A stretch of 64,000 nt of DNA from NCBI GenBank assembly GCA_001600615.1, contig BCKK01000006.1:124001-188000 (forward strand), written 5' to 3'. Shown here piece by piece: positions 9,321-22,500 of the stretch; within the stretch, counting starts at the first letter, position 1; each line of letters begins with the position of its first letter. The notes below the pieces were generated by a model. That model was not told the DNA's origin. It saw nothing but the letters and a program-made list of their open reading frames with translations, and searched no databases. Source of the DNA: Dioszegia crocea (taxonomy: Eukaryota > Basidiomycota > Tremellomycetes > Tremellales > Bulleribasidiaceae). Made by a program: the position numbers and the translations under genes.

Positions 9321-12300
9321 ATGCCTCTTCGACGCATAGAGCTCTTCAACTTCAAGTCATATCGTGGCTCGCAGGCAAGTCCCATGCCGCAGCCTTACCT
9401 TCCTTCCCCGCTGATCGATTTCAGGTGATCTCCCTCGGCGATGCTTCATTCACATGTATCATTGGACCCAACGGGGCCGGAAAGTCTAATCTTATGGATG
9501 CGATATCTTTCGTGCTTGGTATCCGCTCCAACCAGCTCCGATCAGCCCAGCTCCAGGACCTAGTCTACCGAGGAAGGAAGGCGCTGCAGGTGGAAGGTGA
9601 GGATGGGATGGAGGTGGATGATGAGGAAGAGACGCAGGGCACACAGGCTACCGAGGACGGAGCGGATGCTCGCTCAGCATGGGTCATGGCTGTGTACGAG
9701 GATGACAAGGGGAAAGAGTGGAAGTTCAGGCGAAGGTGAGTCTAGTTGATGGACGATCAGAATCGAGCCTGATGAAGCAGTGTCAATACCTCCGGTCAAT
9801 CGACCTATTATCTCAACGCCAAGGCTGTCCCTCTCCAGCAATACAACCTGCAACTTGAGAAGTTCAATATCCTAGTCAAGGCCAAGAACTTCTTGGTGTT
9901 CCAGGGTGATGTGGAAGGGGTTGCCAGCCAAGATAGTAAAGCTTTGGCGAAGTTGATTGACCGTATTTCTGGGTAAGTCAGCTTGGGAGAAAGTGGCACC
10001 GTCCAGTATAGCTGACTCTGACAGCTCTGCGGAGCTTGCGGTAGCATATGAAGCCGCGAAGGAATCGCAGAACAAAGCTACTGATGCTTCAACGGCCAAC
10101 TACGCCAAGAAGAGAGGGATGATCACTGAGGTCAAGCACTTCAAGGAGCAGAAGGAGGAGATCAGGCGGTGGGAGAAGCTCAGAAATGAGAAGGTCAGCT
10201 CATGATTGCGCTTGTGTGTCAAAGAAAGGAGCTCATCGTGTAGGACGCCATGATCCAACGTCACCTGCTTTGGAAGCTGTATCACATCACGCAGGAGATT
10301 CAGGAGTCCACTAGGCAGGTTGAGGAGGCCAATAATAAGCTGGCGGAGGGGCGGACTTCAGTGGTCAGCTTCCCCCATCGCAGCCATGTTGCATTCAGGA
10401 GACCAAGCTGACAGATCCCAGGAAACCAATGAGGCCAAGCTCAAAGAGGCAAAGAAGACCCAGGCTGTCGCTCAGAACGACGTAAAGAAGCGGCAATCGA
10501 GAGTCAGGAAGGCTGAGAAAGCGTATGAAGATAAAGTGAGCTTTAAGCCGTTGGTGAGAGGCGTCCTGTAAGCTGACCGGCTAGAAACCCGAAATTCTGG
10601 CTATCGATACCAAAATGGAGCACTCGCGAAAGAAGGTAAAGGATTCCTCAACACTGGCAGAGCGAGTCGAGCGTGACGAGAAACGTCAAGCGGGCGAGTT
10701 GGCGGAGCTGGAGCTGGGCGCTAAGGAAGTTGAGCGGTCGATCAAGAAAGCGACTGAGGAGCAGAAGAAGAAGAGTGCTCAGAGTGGGAAGGCGCTGAGC
10801 AAGGCGGATCTGGACCAGTATAAGACGCTGTGAGTTGAAGGAGCCTGGTCAATTTAGCGCCAAAGCTCATCCATTAGGCGTTCTCAGGCGAACACTATGG
10901 CTGTCAGCGAACGACAACAGCTCGATACCCTGAGGCGAGAACAGAGGTCTCTGAAGGATGCGTTAGCTTCTGCCGACGATAAGGTCTCGCAGGCGAAGAA
11001 GTTGCAGGAGAGGTTGTCAGACGAGATCAAGCCGCTGTCTGAGCGAGATGAGACTGTGAGTCATGTGATCCGCTGATTAGGACAGAGCTGACGGGACAGA
11101 TGAGCGAACGAGTCGCAAGGCTAGATAAGGAGCGGGACACCGTCAGAGCCCAGCTCGAGTCCATCCAGGCTGAACGTGTCCGGCTGAGGTAAGTTATCAG
11201 GAATTTCTCAGAGGGATATAGCTGATAAGTACAGCATGAAGGAGACGGAAGTCAACGAACGCCTACAAGACACCTTCAACAAGCTCCTCCAAGCCGGCGC
11301 CGACAAGCGAGAGACAGATCGTGAGGCCAAACTCAAAGAAACACTCGCCTCCCTCCGTCGCCTCTTCCCAGGCGTACACGGCCGAGTTGTCGATCTTTGT
11401 CGCCCAACAGCAACAAAATACGCCACGGCAGTAATGACTGTTCTCGGCCGAAACATCGATTCGATTGTCGTCGAGACGGAAAAGGTCGCTATCCAGTGTA
11501 TCGAATACATGCGAAATCAGCGTGCGGGCCAAGGGACTTTCATCCCCCTTGATACCATTCAGATTAAGCCTCCCCAGGCTAAATTACGGGATTTCAAGGG
11601 CGCCAAATTGGCTATTGACTGTATTGAGTTCCGGGCGGATGTGGAACGGGCGATGCAGCACGTGTGTGGGAGTGCGCTCATTTGCGAGACGATGGTGATT
11701 GCTAGGCAGATCTGCTATGAGAAGAATGTCGAGGTCAAGGGTGAGTTACGAAGTCAACGTGATGTTGATAGTCAACTGACAGTGTAGCTGTCACGCTTGA
11801 AGGGAACGTGATTCATAAGAATGGTCTGATTACTGGTGGGACTGGATCAACCGGAGGGAGAAAGTTCAACGATGAGGAGGTTGATAGTGAGTCGTGTACA
11901 CTTCTGACGCAAGTAGCCAATGCTGACTGTCAGAACTCCGCGCTCTGAAAGACACATACATCAAACAGCTGTCTGAATTGCAAAAGACCAAGCCCACCGC
12001 GAAGGCGGACGAGACGCTCCTCTCCAACCTCGCTCGTCTGGATGCCGAGTACTCCCTGGCCAAGGACGACCTGGACGCGACACAACTTCGCCTGAAGGGC
12101 TTGCGAGCCGAGCTGGAGGCGGTCGACAGGGATCTTGAGAAGATGCGTCCCGACCTGGATAATAAGGCTAAAGCTGCGAGGAAGGCTGAGAAGAAGATCG
12201 ATGCGCTGCAGGCTACGGTCGATGCTGCTGAAGAAGGCGTCTTCGGGGCCTTCTGCAAGAAGATCAAAGTGGCGAACGTGAGGGAGTATGAGGACGTTCG

Positions 12301-13952
12301 GGTCAAGATGGACAAGGCGGAGAGCGCTGTTTTGGAGGAGTACGCACAGACACAGGCTAGAATCAGACATCAGTGAGTGTCCCATAGGAAACGAGGGGAC
12401 GTGGCTGATGATCAGGATGGATTTCCAAAAGCAACAGCTTGCGGGGACTCGGGATCGACTAAAGATCCTACGAGCTTCGGTGGATAGGGCCACGGCACAA
12501 GTCGAGACTCTCGAAGCTGAGAAGACTGCAATGGAGGAGGAACTCGAAGGGCTCGAAAGTTCCATTGAGGGATATCGGGAGAAGCTCGCCGACGCCCAGA
12601 AAGTCCTTGTTGAAGCGACAGAAGCAGTCGAGTCTGCCCGATCGGCACATCGGAAATCGCAGCGACACCTCGATAAGGCTCTCAAGGAGATTGCGGGGTG
12701 GAATGATGAGATTGAGAAATCTGCTTCGGACCGACATGCGATCTACAGGCGGTGTAGGCTGGAAGAGATTGAGTTGCCGCTGATCAGTGGGAATCTGGAC
12801 AAGGTGCCTATTGAGGAGAATCTGGGCGGGGCGGCTGGGGAGGATGATATGGAGGTGGATGACGATGGGACGCAGAGGGCAAAGGAGGTTTCGGATTGGG
12901 GAGTGGAGCCTGATTTCGACGTACTGGAGGATGATGATAAGGATGTGAGTTTTCGAGCGCTTACTGATGGGTTGGCAGACAGCTGACAGGTAGAATAATA
13001 CTGAGGAGGTCAATCGGGAGTTTGAGGGCCAGATATCAAAGCTCAAAGCGGACTTGGAGAAGCTTGTGCCCAATATGAAGGCTATTGATAGGTTGGCGGA
13101 CGTACAGGCGAATCTGGACGATGTGGAGAAGGAAGCAGAAGCGGCAAGGAGGGACAGTAAGCGTGCCAAGGATGATTTCCAGGATTTGAAGAAGAAGCGG
13201 TGGGTCTGGGTTTTGGGTATCGGTTCGGTTAGGATGATTTGGCTGAAGTACAGGTATGAGCTATTTACCAAGGCATACGAGCACATGTCGGGTTGTATCG
13301 ATAAGATTTATAAGGATTTGACCAAGTCAAAGACTTTCCCAACTGGCGGAGTGGGATTCTTGTCACTGGAGGATGACGAAGTAAGCTGTCGTACTCTTGT
13401 GGCGTGAAGGCGACCAGCTGATACAACTAGGAACCCTATCTCAGCGGAGTCAAGTACAACGTTATGCCTCCCGGTAAACGATTTGTGGAGATGGAACAGC
13501 TCAGTGGAGGTGAAAAGACGATGGCGGCCTTGGCGCTGTTATTTGCTATTCATTCTTTCCACCCCGCTCCGTTCTTTGTGCTTGATGAGGTGAATTTTCC
13601 AGTCCTCCAGGCCTTCAAACAGGTTAGAGTGATGATAGCTGACACGACCAGGTGGATGCTGCATTGGACCCTACGAATGTATCCAAATTGGCCCGATATA
13701 TCAGAAGTCAGGCCGAGAAGGAGGTTCAGTTCTTGATCATCTCCCTCAAAAGCTCATTGTGAGTTACGCTCCACGGCCTTATTGCGCAAACAGTAGCTGA
13801 TGATACAGGTACGAGAATGCAGATGGGCTGGTAGGGGTGTATAGAGATCAAGATGAGAACTCGTCTAGATCTTTAACGCTAGATCTGCGCAAGGTGAGTT
13901 TTCTGGAGCGTCAGCGCGTCTACCAAGCTGACTCGATCAGTATGCTGAGTAG
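9321..13952 (+). CDS. SMC1: Structural maintenance of chromosomes protein 1 (cohesin subunit)
   Basis: Cohesin ATPase that pairs with SMC3 to hold sister chromatids together in the nucleus. It starts [16 protein letters not shown]. The Walker A motif is GPNGAGKSN, followed by the SMC1-typical [17 protein letters not shown]. Long coiled coils flank a hinge around 11340-11740 ([29 protein letters not shown]). The C-terminal half has the ABC signature [16 protein letters not shown] and Walker [16 protein letters not shown], the latter split by an intron. It ends TLDLRKYAE. There are more than ten short introns. The first (9375-9424) has a GC donor. Length and domain order match the roughly 1,225-residue family. 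The call is firm, with internal exon ends modelled by eye. Confidence 0.95.
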
Positions 13953-15497
13953 GTGATTGAGAAGATTTGTGAGGAGGCAGGAGCCGAGACCCGTTGTATC
14001 TATTGCTGTACACATCATATCATGCAGAGTATCCATCGATGCGAGCAATCCAAGACTGTACTAGCCCCTGCCTGCCCCCTGCAGATCAAATCACGCGCCT
14101 GGGGTCACATTCCTCATTACGGCACGCTGTCACCCTGGTTCTTAAGTCATCCCTCCACGTTAGCTGATATGGGCGTAACCTTTAATCTAATTTGCACGCT
14201 AGCTAGCTAGCTGAGATCAAAACCTCTTTCATCCGTTGAAGTCCAGACCGCATCCGCTTCATCATATTTGCAGCTTGTATAGACAGTGCTCCAATCACTT
14301 GACCGCCCGATCCTCACGCGAAATACCTATTCGCGCTTTGTCCGCAGTACCGCACGTCCCTTCCCTGGACCCCCCTTTCCTCATCTTACCGGAGATCCGC
14401 CGACTGGTCGGAATTCGCGTTCGACCACATTCAACGATCCATACATTCATCTCGCTGGCCTTGTTCGCCACTCATAGGACAAGTACCCGCGCCGAATCCT
14501 CTCTACAACATCCCAGCTTGAGCTACTTCCGCTTGGACCTCGAGCATTCCTCGCGGAGATAAAGGACCGGGATCATCAGGTAAGTTTCCATCAACTCTTG
14601 ACATCAGCACACACGCGCTTCTCGCCTTTTTGCAACGTCAGCTGACTTTGCGCCCAGATCCCATCACGCCTCTCGTTTCAGTGTTTGCCTCAGGCTTCCA
14701 GCTCGTCAACCCGATACACACGGCACAAGATCAGGGCGGAGTGCATCAGATCCCTTTCCGCCCGGAGCGTTGTCAACCTCGCCCTCTCGGTCTTGCTATC
14801 TAGTCAAAGACTTCGTGAGTGCATTTCTATCTGACCAGGTTTGAGTATCGGGGATGCTGGATCATTGTGCATTCGCTCGAACCTCCTCGTTGTGGCTGTG
14901 TTTGTCTGCCTCTGCTCTCCAAGGATGGTAATAAGCGTGACTGAGGGATCATGCGGGCGCAAGCTCGCTTGGGCGCAGGCGGATAAGCTCGGACGTATCG
15001 GAGGGACTCGGACGGGCGCCGGATCAACCAACATGTCCAAAGGGGGTCGTGCGAGCATGCACCCCGCGACGTGTGTGTGTCGGGGTCGGGCGGGGTCAAG
15101 GGATGTCACATCACATGGAGACGGAGATTGTGTACCGAAAGGTAGGGAGACAGGGTCAAGGGACGAGTTATGACGGCAAAGCATCACGGGGAGAGGCTCG
15201 TGTTCAGGGTGCTGCGTTTCATCCCGAAATTTCAGATGGTCCGAGAGCTCGGGCGGGGGAGGTGAGGGCGAACAAAAGTCGACTCGTTGACTTGCGTGAT
15301 CCATGATCTTACTCCACAACTATCCCTTCTTCATCTCCTTCCACCTATCTCGGCGTTTAGCCCGTTTTGAACCTCTCGTCTATTTGCGCGTCATCTATCT
15401 CTATCCATTGTGACTTCCTCCCCACCTTGCCCCACCTCGGCGCCATCGTCTCATCTACCTATCCTACCTTTCATCCTCCGAAGCCCTAGCATCCTCC
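13953..15497. other. Long leader/promoter region of neutral trehalase with candidate 5' UTR introns
   Basis: 1.5 kb without a supportable protein gene. A convincing untranslated intron lies at 14580-14657 (GTAAGT donor, GCTGAC branch, CCCAG acceptor). A further GTGAGT donor at 14815 may splice to an acceptor just before the ATG (CCTAG near 15490), which would make most of 14.8-15.5 kb a second leader intron. A GCTAGC tandem run occurs at 14198-14212. A few AGGGG/CCCCT pentamers match the stress-response core, but they are too short to be evidence alone. Confidence 0.45.
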
Positions 15498-18400
15498 ATG
15501 ATGCCCCTCTTCACCGTCTTTCAGGGGGATAAGAGCCAGACCAAGCGCTCGTCTTCCGTCCCCACAATCCCCCAGCCAAGCCTCACCATGCCCCAACTTC
15601 CTCGCTCTCAGTCTGATCCTGCCGTCCCTACCCAGTCTCCAGGGACGAAACGGGCAACTCTGCTCAATCACTTCAGACCACACCGTCAACGCAGTGCTGA
15701 TACACCTACCAGTCCACGATCTCCCCATCCTCTCGAAGCCTCATTCCACCCTCTTACTCGAGACGAACTCCGCCGCACCCTCAGCCTCGAAGTTTCCCCT
15801 TCTACCTCATCCGTCAATCTCCCCTCGCCCACCAGAGGCATCAATACATACGGCCATAAGACCGGCAAGGACGTCCTCCCTATCCACATCGAAGACATTG
15901 CAGAGCATCTCATCTGCCAGACCTTTACCGACCTCCTCCAACCTCTGATCCAATCCGAGATCATCATGGACTCGATCGGCTTGGCTGACGGCAAGCCCAA
16001 GGTGGATTCATCCCGTCTCTGAGTTTTGACATCGCTGATACCCGCAGATCCCCCTCCCCAAGAACCTACTCTTCATCGATCCTGGAGTAACCCCCAACTC
16101 CGCCGCCAACACACCGACCAACGACAAGTTCGACCCTCTCGCCAAAGCCGGCGCAGCACTCCGAGATGACCCCACGACGAGCAGCACCCCCTCATCCATT
16201 ACCCCCACCGAAGACAAACCCTCCCAGCGTCCGGCTCTGACCACTCAGGCCTCTGATGGCTTTATCCATAGGGAGCAGAGAGTGGGGCAGTTCAATAAGG
16301 TTGAGCAGCAACTGCCGCACGTCCATGCTGAGCCAAACGAATATTACGGCGGGAACCAGGTTTGGAGTCGAGCGAGGACATTCAGTAACGTGAGTTGGCG
16401 TTTGAGTGCCTGAAGGGATTACAGCTGATATCGTAGGTGGGGACGGAAGGGTTCAAGAAGGGGAGACCGCAGCACATGGATGGAGAGGTCATTGGTCGGA
16501 ACCGCCGATTGTCACATGACGAGATCAGTGCTTCTGCTCCAAGGAGATTCTTGGTGGATGTCGAGGAGACAATGAGGATCGTGCTAGAGCAGGAGGACAC
16601 GGATGCCAAGTAAGCTCTAAATTGCTTTATCTCGGCGAAAAAATGTAAGCTAACAAATGCAGCTTCCAGATATCCATCTACGACTCTGGGCCAAAGCTCC
16701 TTTCCCTCGGAACGGCCAGTTCCAATGCCCACAAGTTCTTTGACATCCGAGTTAGTTTCCACCCCATGACGCCTATCTCATGTATGAAGCTGACTTTTCC
16801 AGGGCACATACATGCTTTCCAACCTTCTACAAGAGCTCGCCCTGGCTCGAGATTACGGCCGAAAGCGAATCGTCCTCGACGAAGCACGTCTCGCCGAAAA
16901 CCCCGTCGATCGTCTGTCCCGCATGATCAAGAATTCATTCTGGAACGCCTTGACCCGACGCATTGATGGCGAGGGGCTCGAGGTGGCATGTGCGGATCCC
17001 AAGAACAGGAGTCGGGTGCTGAGGTCACGTATCTATGTGCCGGCCGGAGAGCAGGAGCAAGTTGAATACTACCAACAAATGTGAGCTATGATCTTCACCA
17101 CGAAGTGAATGCCTCAGCTGATGTCTCAGCTCGAGAGAGAAACCGAACCTCAACCTCGAGGTCATTGTCCTTCCTGTCCACTGCGACGAACCCTCTTTCG
17201 TCAAGACCCTGAACGACTATCCCGGCATTCTCGCTCTGGCGATGGAGAAGAAGGTGGATCCCGTCACGAAGAAGACAAAGCTTGAGGCATTGCCATTTGT
17301 GGTGCCCGGAGCGCGATTCAACGAGATGTACTATTGGGACAGTGTAAGCTTTATCAAACCCACCGATGGCCTGAACATAGCTGACAAATCGCAGTATTTC
17401 ATGGCTCTTGGTCTTCTGGTCGATGGACGGCTTGACCTAGCAATGAGCATTGTCGAGCACTGCATTTTCCAAATCAAGTACTACAACAAGGTCTTGAACG
17501 GGAACCGAACATACGCAAGTTCATATTTCGTGAATACATGGATGCAGCTTACATCCTAGTACCTCTGCCGATCTCAACCACCCTTCCTTACCGATCTCGC
17601 CGTGCAGGTGTACAACCAGCACACCGACCGCGATGCTCTGAAGCCATGGCTAAGGCGCGCGATCCAGGCTGCCATCAAGGAGTATCACTGCTACTGGATG
17701 GTGGAGCCCGCGCTCGATGTCAAATCTGGTCTATCCCGCTACCGTCCCGTCGGAGAGGGTATCCCACCAGAGACCGAGGCGTCCCACTTTACCCACATCC
17801 TCCAACCTTTCGCCCAGAAACTCGGGATCTCCGTCAACGAGTACATTGACGGCTATAACGACAAGACGATCCACGAACCTGAGCTTGACGAGTACTTCCT
17901 CCACGATCGCGGAGTGAGAGAGTCTGGGCACGACACCACCTACCGTCTCGATATGAAGTGTGCCGATCTTGCCACTGTCGACCTCAACTCTTTACTGTAC
18001 AAGTACGAATCCGACATTGCGACCGCTATCGAGCAGGTCTTCGGGGATGAATTGGAGCTGGATGACGAGTTCGATCTCACTCCTTGGCCCATCACTGCGG
18101 AGGCCTACGCGGCCGGTGCATCTCGTGAGAAGTCGACATCCCGGGTCCAAACTTCTGCCGAGTGGAAACTTCGGTTGGAGAAGCGGAAAGAGGCAATGAA
18201 TGAGTTGTGCTGGAATGAGGGGCAGGGGATGTACTTTGACTACGACTGCAAAGCGGAGAAGCAGACGAGGTATGAGTCGGTCACTACGCTCTTCCCGCTC
18301 TGGGCTGGATGTGCGTCCGAGGCACAGGCGTTTAGGCTGGTCGATGCTGCGTTGCCAAAGTTCGAGGTGGCCGGTGGGTTGGTCAGTGGGACAGAGGAGA

Positions 18401-19153
18401 GTAGGGGCATCATCTCGATTGATAGGCCGAATCGACAGTGGGGTAAGTTGCCTGTGTCGCGTTGTGTTGACAAAGCCCAACTGACACTGCAGATTACCCC
18501 TTCGCTTGGCCACCTCATCAGATCATGGCATGGGTGGGCCTGGAGCGATACGGGCTTGATGTACACGCATCTCGATTGGCGTATCGATGGGTTTATATGT
18601 GAGTTGGGAGAAGGGAACCCCTGGAATTGCCCACAGCTGACGCATCAGGATGACGCTCTCATTTGTCGACTTCAACGGTATAGTGCCCGAGAAGTTTGAC
18701 GCTGTAGAGTTGAGTCACATGGTGGATGCCGAGTAGTGAGTTGCAAATTCCGGAGTGCGTGAGGGAATGCCAGCTGACCTGTCTAGCGGGAACCAGGGTA
18801 CCGACTTCCGATACGTCCCTCGGGAAGGATTTGGGTGGATGAACTCGGCCTACCAGGTCGGCCTGCAGTTCCTTTCAGTGGGCATGAGGCGTGCACTTGC
18901 TGCTTGTGTTCCGGTGAGTTGGAGGCTGCCTGTTACCGAGGGTGAACTTTAGCTGATCTTCCAGCCATGGGTATTCTTCAACCTGCCCGCTCCCGACTTC
19001 CCCTCTGCCCGACTCAGGCGCGCGGAGCGAGAAGAACGCGAGCTCCAGGCGGCTGCTTCGGGCCAAGGAGGCGCGCCGAAGAAGACGATCCATCACGAAC
19101 CGCCAAGTCTTGAGCAGGCGATTGCGAATTTGAAGTTGGAGCATACGAAGTGA
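15498..19153 (+). CDS. NTH1: Neutral (cytosolic) trehalase
   Basis: Hydrolyses trehalose to two glucose molecules in the cytosol; in yeasts it is activated by PKA phosphorylation, 14-3-3 binding and calcium. Seen here: a PKA-type site RNRRLS; the calcium-binding [36 protein letters not shown]; trehalase signature [14 protein letters not shown]; catalytic-acid region GHDTTYRLD; second signature [12 protein letters not shown]; and [18 protein letters not shown] with the catalytic glutamate. I model about 11 introns, giving about 1,030 residues versus 751 in Saccharomyces. The excess is an N-terminal extension of about 300 residues, part of which looks ordered ([18 protein letters not shown]). 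Intron 17515-17559 uses a GC donor between NGNRTY and YLCRSQPP. The ATG at 15498 is followed directly by a second ATG. Confidence 0.92.
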
Positions 19154-19562
19154 AGAAGAAGGGATCAATGGGTGCTTGCACATCAGGAGGGACGGGAGGG
19201 AGGGGTGCCTGAATCATCAGGCAGGACGATGCTTTCAATATTTTAGTTTTCTGTTCTACTAGTTTCCACCATTTTCACATTCTCCGGTCTTCGAAAGCTT
19301 TGATATGCTTTTCAGATCACAACGATGCAATAGTTTCATCATGGTCAATGCTCCCATGAAGCTCAACTGTCGTTAACGACCAAATGACCATTCTCAATTC
19401 CGCCAGCGACAACAGTGTGGCATCTGCCAGGGACTTGCAGCTATATGCAAACTGTCCATTGAGTGATGGATCCGTCTATACATTATATGCACAAAGACCT
19501 GACTTGACCCCCTTCCGATTGCCCTCCTCCCACGCGCCGATAATATCTACATGTCCCTCTTC
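19154..19562. other. Convergent 3' intergenic region
   Basis: About 400 bases between the 3' ends of NTH1 and the minus-strand Zn2Cys6 regulator. It should hold both 3' UTRs. No gene or repeat is seen. Confidence 0.45.
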
Positions 19563-22500
19563 CTAGTAAGCTTGTCCACTCCCTCCTGCCCCTGGCGCCC
19601 CGAATCCACTCCCACTCGCGCCACCTCCACCTAGCGGTCCACCTTGCGAAGGGCCTGGCGTCCACAGTCCTTGACTGAGCATAGTTAGCAAACATCTCAG
19701 ATTCCAGTATGATATCAGAAAGATTTGGTATTGAAACGGAAACCCACCTGTTAGCGCCAAATAGCTGAGCCCAAAGATCATCCACGTTATTATCCCCACC
19801 CATCCCGCCCATTCCACCTGCGCCCGCCATCCCACTATCATTCAAGCGTGATCCGCCGCCCATATCGCCCATCCCAAACAACTCGGGGTTGAGCGCATCC
19901 ATAAAGGATGCATCCCAGAGCATTTCGTCCCCTGGGATCTGGCCCGCATTGAGGCCCGGGACCGGAGTAAGGTTAAGGCTGGAGTTGGTATACGTTTCAG
20001 GCATAGTATTGGAGTATGGTGTGTATGGCTGTGATGCCGAGGAGATCGTAGAGGGTTGAGCGAAAGGATTGTAAGGGGAGAAAGAGTCGTTGGGGTTGGG
20101 AGCGACTTGTACTGGGGATATCTGAATTTGAGATCCGGACTGATGTGCCAGACTGGGATTACGCTCAGCTGTAGCGCCGTATAAGATTGGAGTGGGCTGG
20201 CTGGGGTGTTGAGATGGAAGCCAGGGGTTCGGCGGCGTCAAGGGTCGACTGGGAGGTGCAGTGGAGGGAGCGTTGGTGTTGTGCAATGGGTAGAGGCGGG
20301 ACGATTGTCCGTGTCCATGTCCATGTCCGTGATTGTGGTCTGGCCCAATATCGGCGGGAGTGGAGACTTTACGCAGACTACTGCCGCTGCCCGTGGTTGA
20401 TCTGGGGTGTTTGCTGGATAAAGAGGAGGATGAGGATGTCTTGCGCAGATCGGAAGCGCCAGAGCTGTAAGGCGAAGGCGTCGCGAGGTGGGTTTCAATG
20501 GCTTGATCTCCATCATCCTCAGATACAGGTCTCTTCGCGGCTCCATGCCTCGACACCACTGGCGGCGGACCATAATCCTCATTGACCGCCTCTGAGCCTT
20601 TTCCCCTCCCTTGCCCCTTTCCGCCGGCCGAGTCAGGCTGCTCACTCGACAGCTCCATCAAGACATCCGTCAATTTCCCTGCCTGCCTCCACGTCATTTC
20701 CATTTCCTTTGTCGCGGCAATACACCGCTTGACATCCATCATGGCGCGCTCTCTTTCCCCCTTTTGCTGCTTGGCAGAGTATATTGATACGAGCAGAATG
20801 ACCGCTGCTGTCCATGCCGGCAGGAGGAAGTGGATATTGACAGCCTGGCCAGGCAAGGCGCCAAATCGCCGACCGCGCCGGATGAGCGCGTCGAGAATGT
20901 TGGCAATGGACCGAGCGGCATTGGAGCAAATAGCAAGGGAGGGTAGACCGATTGTTTCTGGTTTTTGGGGAGTGGGGATGAAAGGGCGATGAATGAGGAT
21001 TTGGCACAAGTAGTACTGAGAGTACAACATCGCAGATTGCTCAAATAGCATCTGATTTTCGCGCGTAGGATCCCACCTTAATCCATCCGGAACCGAATCG
21101 GCCCATGCGTTCAAGGCCGAATCGAGCTCGACGACAATAGCCCGTTGGCTCGCAGTGTCCGCGCCGTGCTCGGGGACTTTGTGGATTGCGTAGATTGTTC
21201 GCAGGGCCGCACCGAGGACATGATCCAATTTGAGCATGTGGATGAATGATGCCACCTTGGGAAGACCGGCTCCCTCAGGCTGCACAAAGTCCGTCTCGGG
21301 ATTGCCCGTCGTCCAGTATTCGTCGTCGACAGGGATAGGGTAATCGGCGTCGAAATCGGTATCCTGCAAAGCGACCGATCGGCCGATAGCGGCGCAGTTA
21401 ACTCGGTCGATATGGTACAAACACCAAAACGCGCGATTGTACAATGCGCGCTCGACGGGATTGGCGAGCATGAGTGTTGATCGAACGTGGATTCCGATCT
21501 CCTGAGCGGAGCGTAATCCCAGCCCGGACAACACCCACATCAAATGCGGGACGGCGGCGCCCTGCATAAATGCGCAGACGAGGACTTGGGTTTGGAAATC
21601 GTACAGGTTTGGACCTTGTGCGATGGATCGACCCATACGCATCAGGGCGCGCATGTAGATCCACCCGCCAGAATATTTGATAGTCCCGTCCGTATCTCCC
21701 TTCAACCGCTCTTTGCCCTCCTCCGTCATGGCCCAATCCCTGGGCCAGAACACCCGCTCATCGTCGTCAATGAAACGCGCGCCATTGGCGAATACCATGA
21801 GGCAGACTTTGGCGAATTCGTGGCTGGACTTATATGATCCAGCTTCATATTGCCGCATAAAGATGATTCGGTTTAGGAGGGGGAGGTAGATGTTGACTTT
21901 ATCGAAATACGCATCGATAAGCCGGACGTCAAGACCCGGAGCGGGCCAGACGGAGTAATCGACAGGCCGGACACCTTCATTCGCGACGACAACTTCCCAT
22001 TCGGGGACTTGCCAGTATTCCGCCCGTTTGATCCCTGCGACGCGCTCAAGGAACGCGGCAGATGATGGATCTCGCTTGTACTTGAGCGAATTGAATAGCC
22101 GGATCATATGTGCCAAAGAGGCCTTTCCGTGATATCGCCAAGAGCCATCGTGGATATCGAGCCTATTCATCGCTTCGGCAATTTTCGAGTGCTCTGCAGC
22201 GTCCAACTCGCAATTGTCCGAAGTATCGTCGGGTGGGCGGGACGGATCGCGCTCGTATGTCTGCCAAGGCGCCGGGCCGAGGATGGTAGAAGCGGATGAG
22301 GCGATGCCGGATGCTGGGCTGGCAAGGGATGGTGCGGGGGAGGTAGTTGTGGAGGATTCGGATGAGACTTTGCACAGTGTAGCGCCGAGGGGTTTGATCT
22401 GGGGGTATGGAGGTATATGGAGGGATTTGAGCGAGTCGGCATAAGCGGTCTGTTCAAACTCGTCTCGATCAATCATGGGACCAATGTATTCCGTCAGGTC

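Noticed and set aside
14198..14212. GCTAGC tandem run
   Set aside because: A short simple repeat without further structure; no mobile element ends or target duplication.
14804..15319. 171-codon minus-strand frame in the trehalase leader
   Set aside because: Low-complexity, no conserved motif, and it overlaps probable leader introns of the opposite strand.
19483..19562. Read-through C-terminus of the second Zn2Cys6 regulator
   Set aside because: Reading past the last intron gives an Arg/Trp-rich tail, while splicing with a good CTAAC branch gives a Gly/Pro-rich end ending at 19563.
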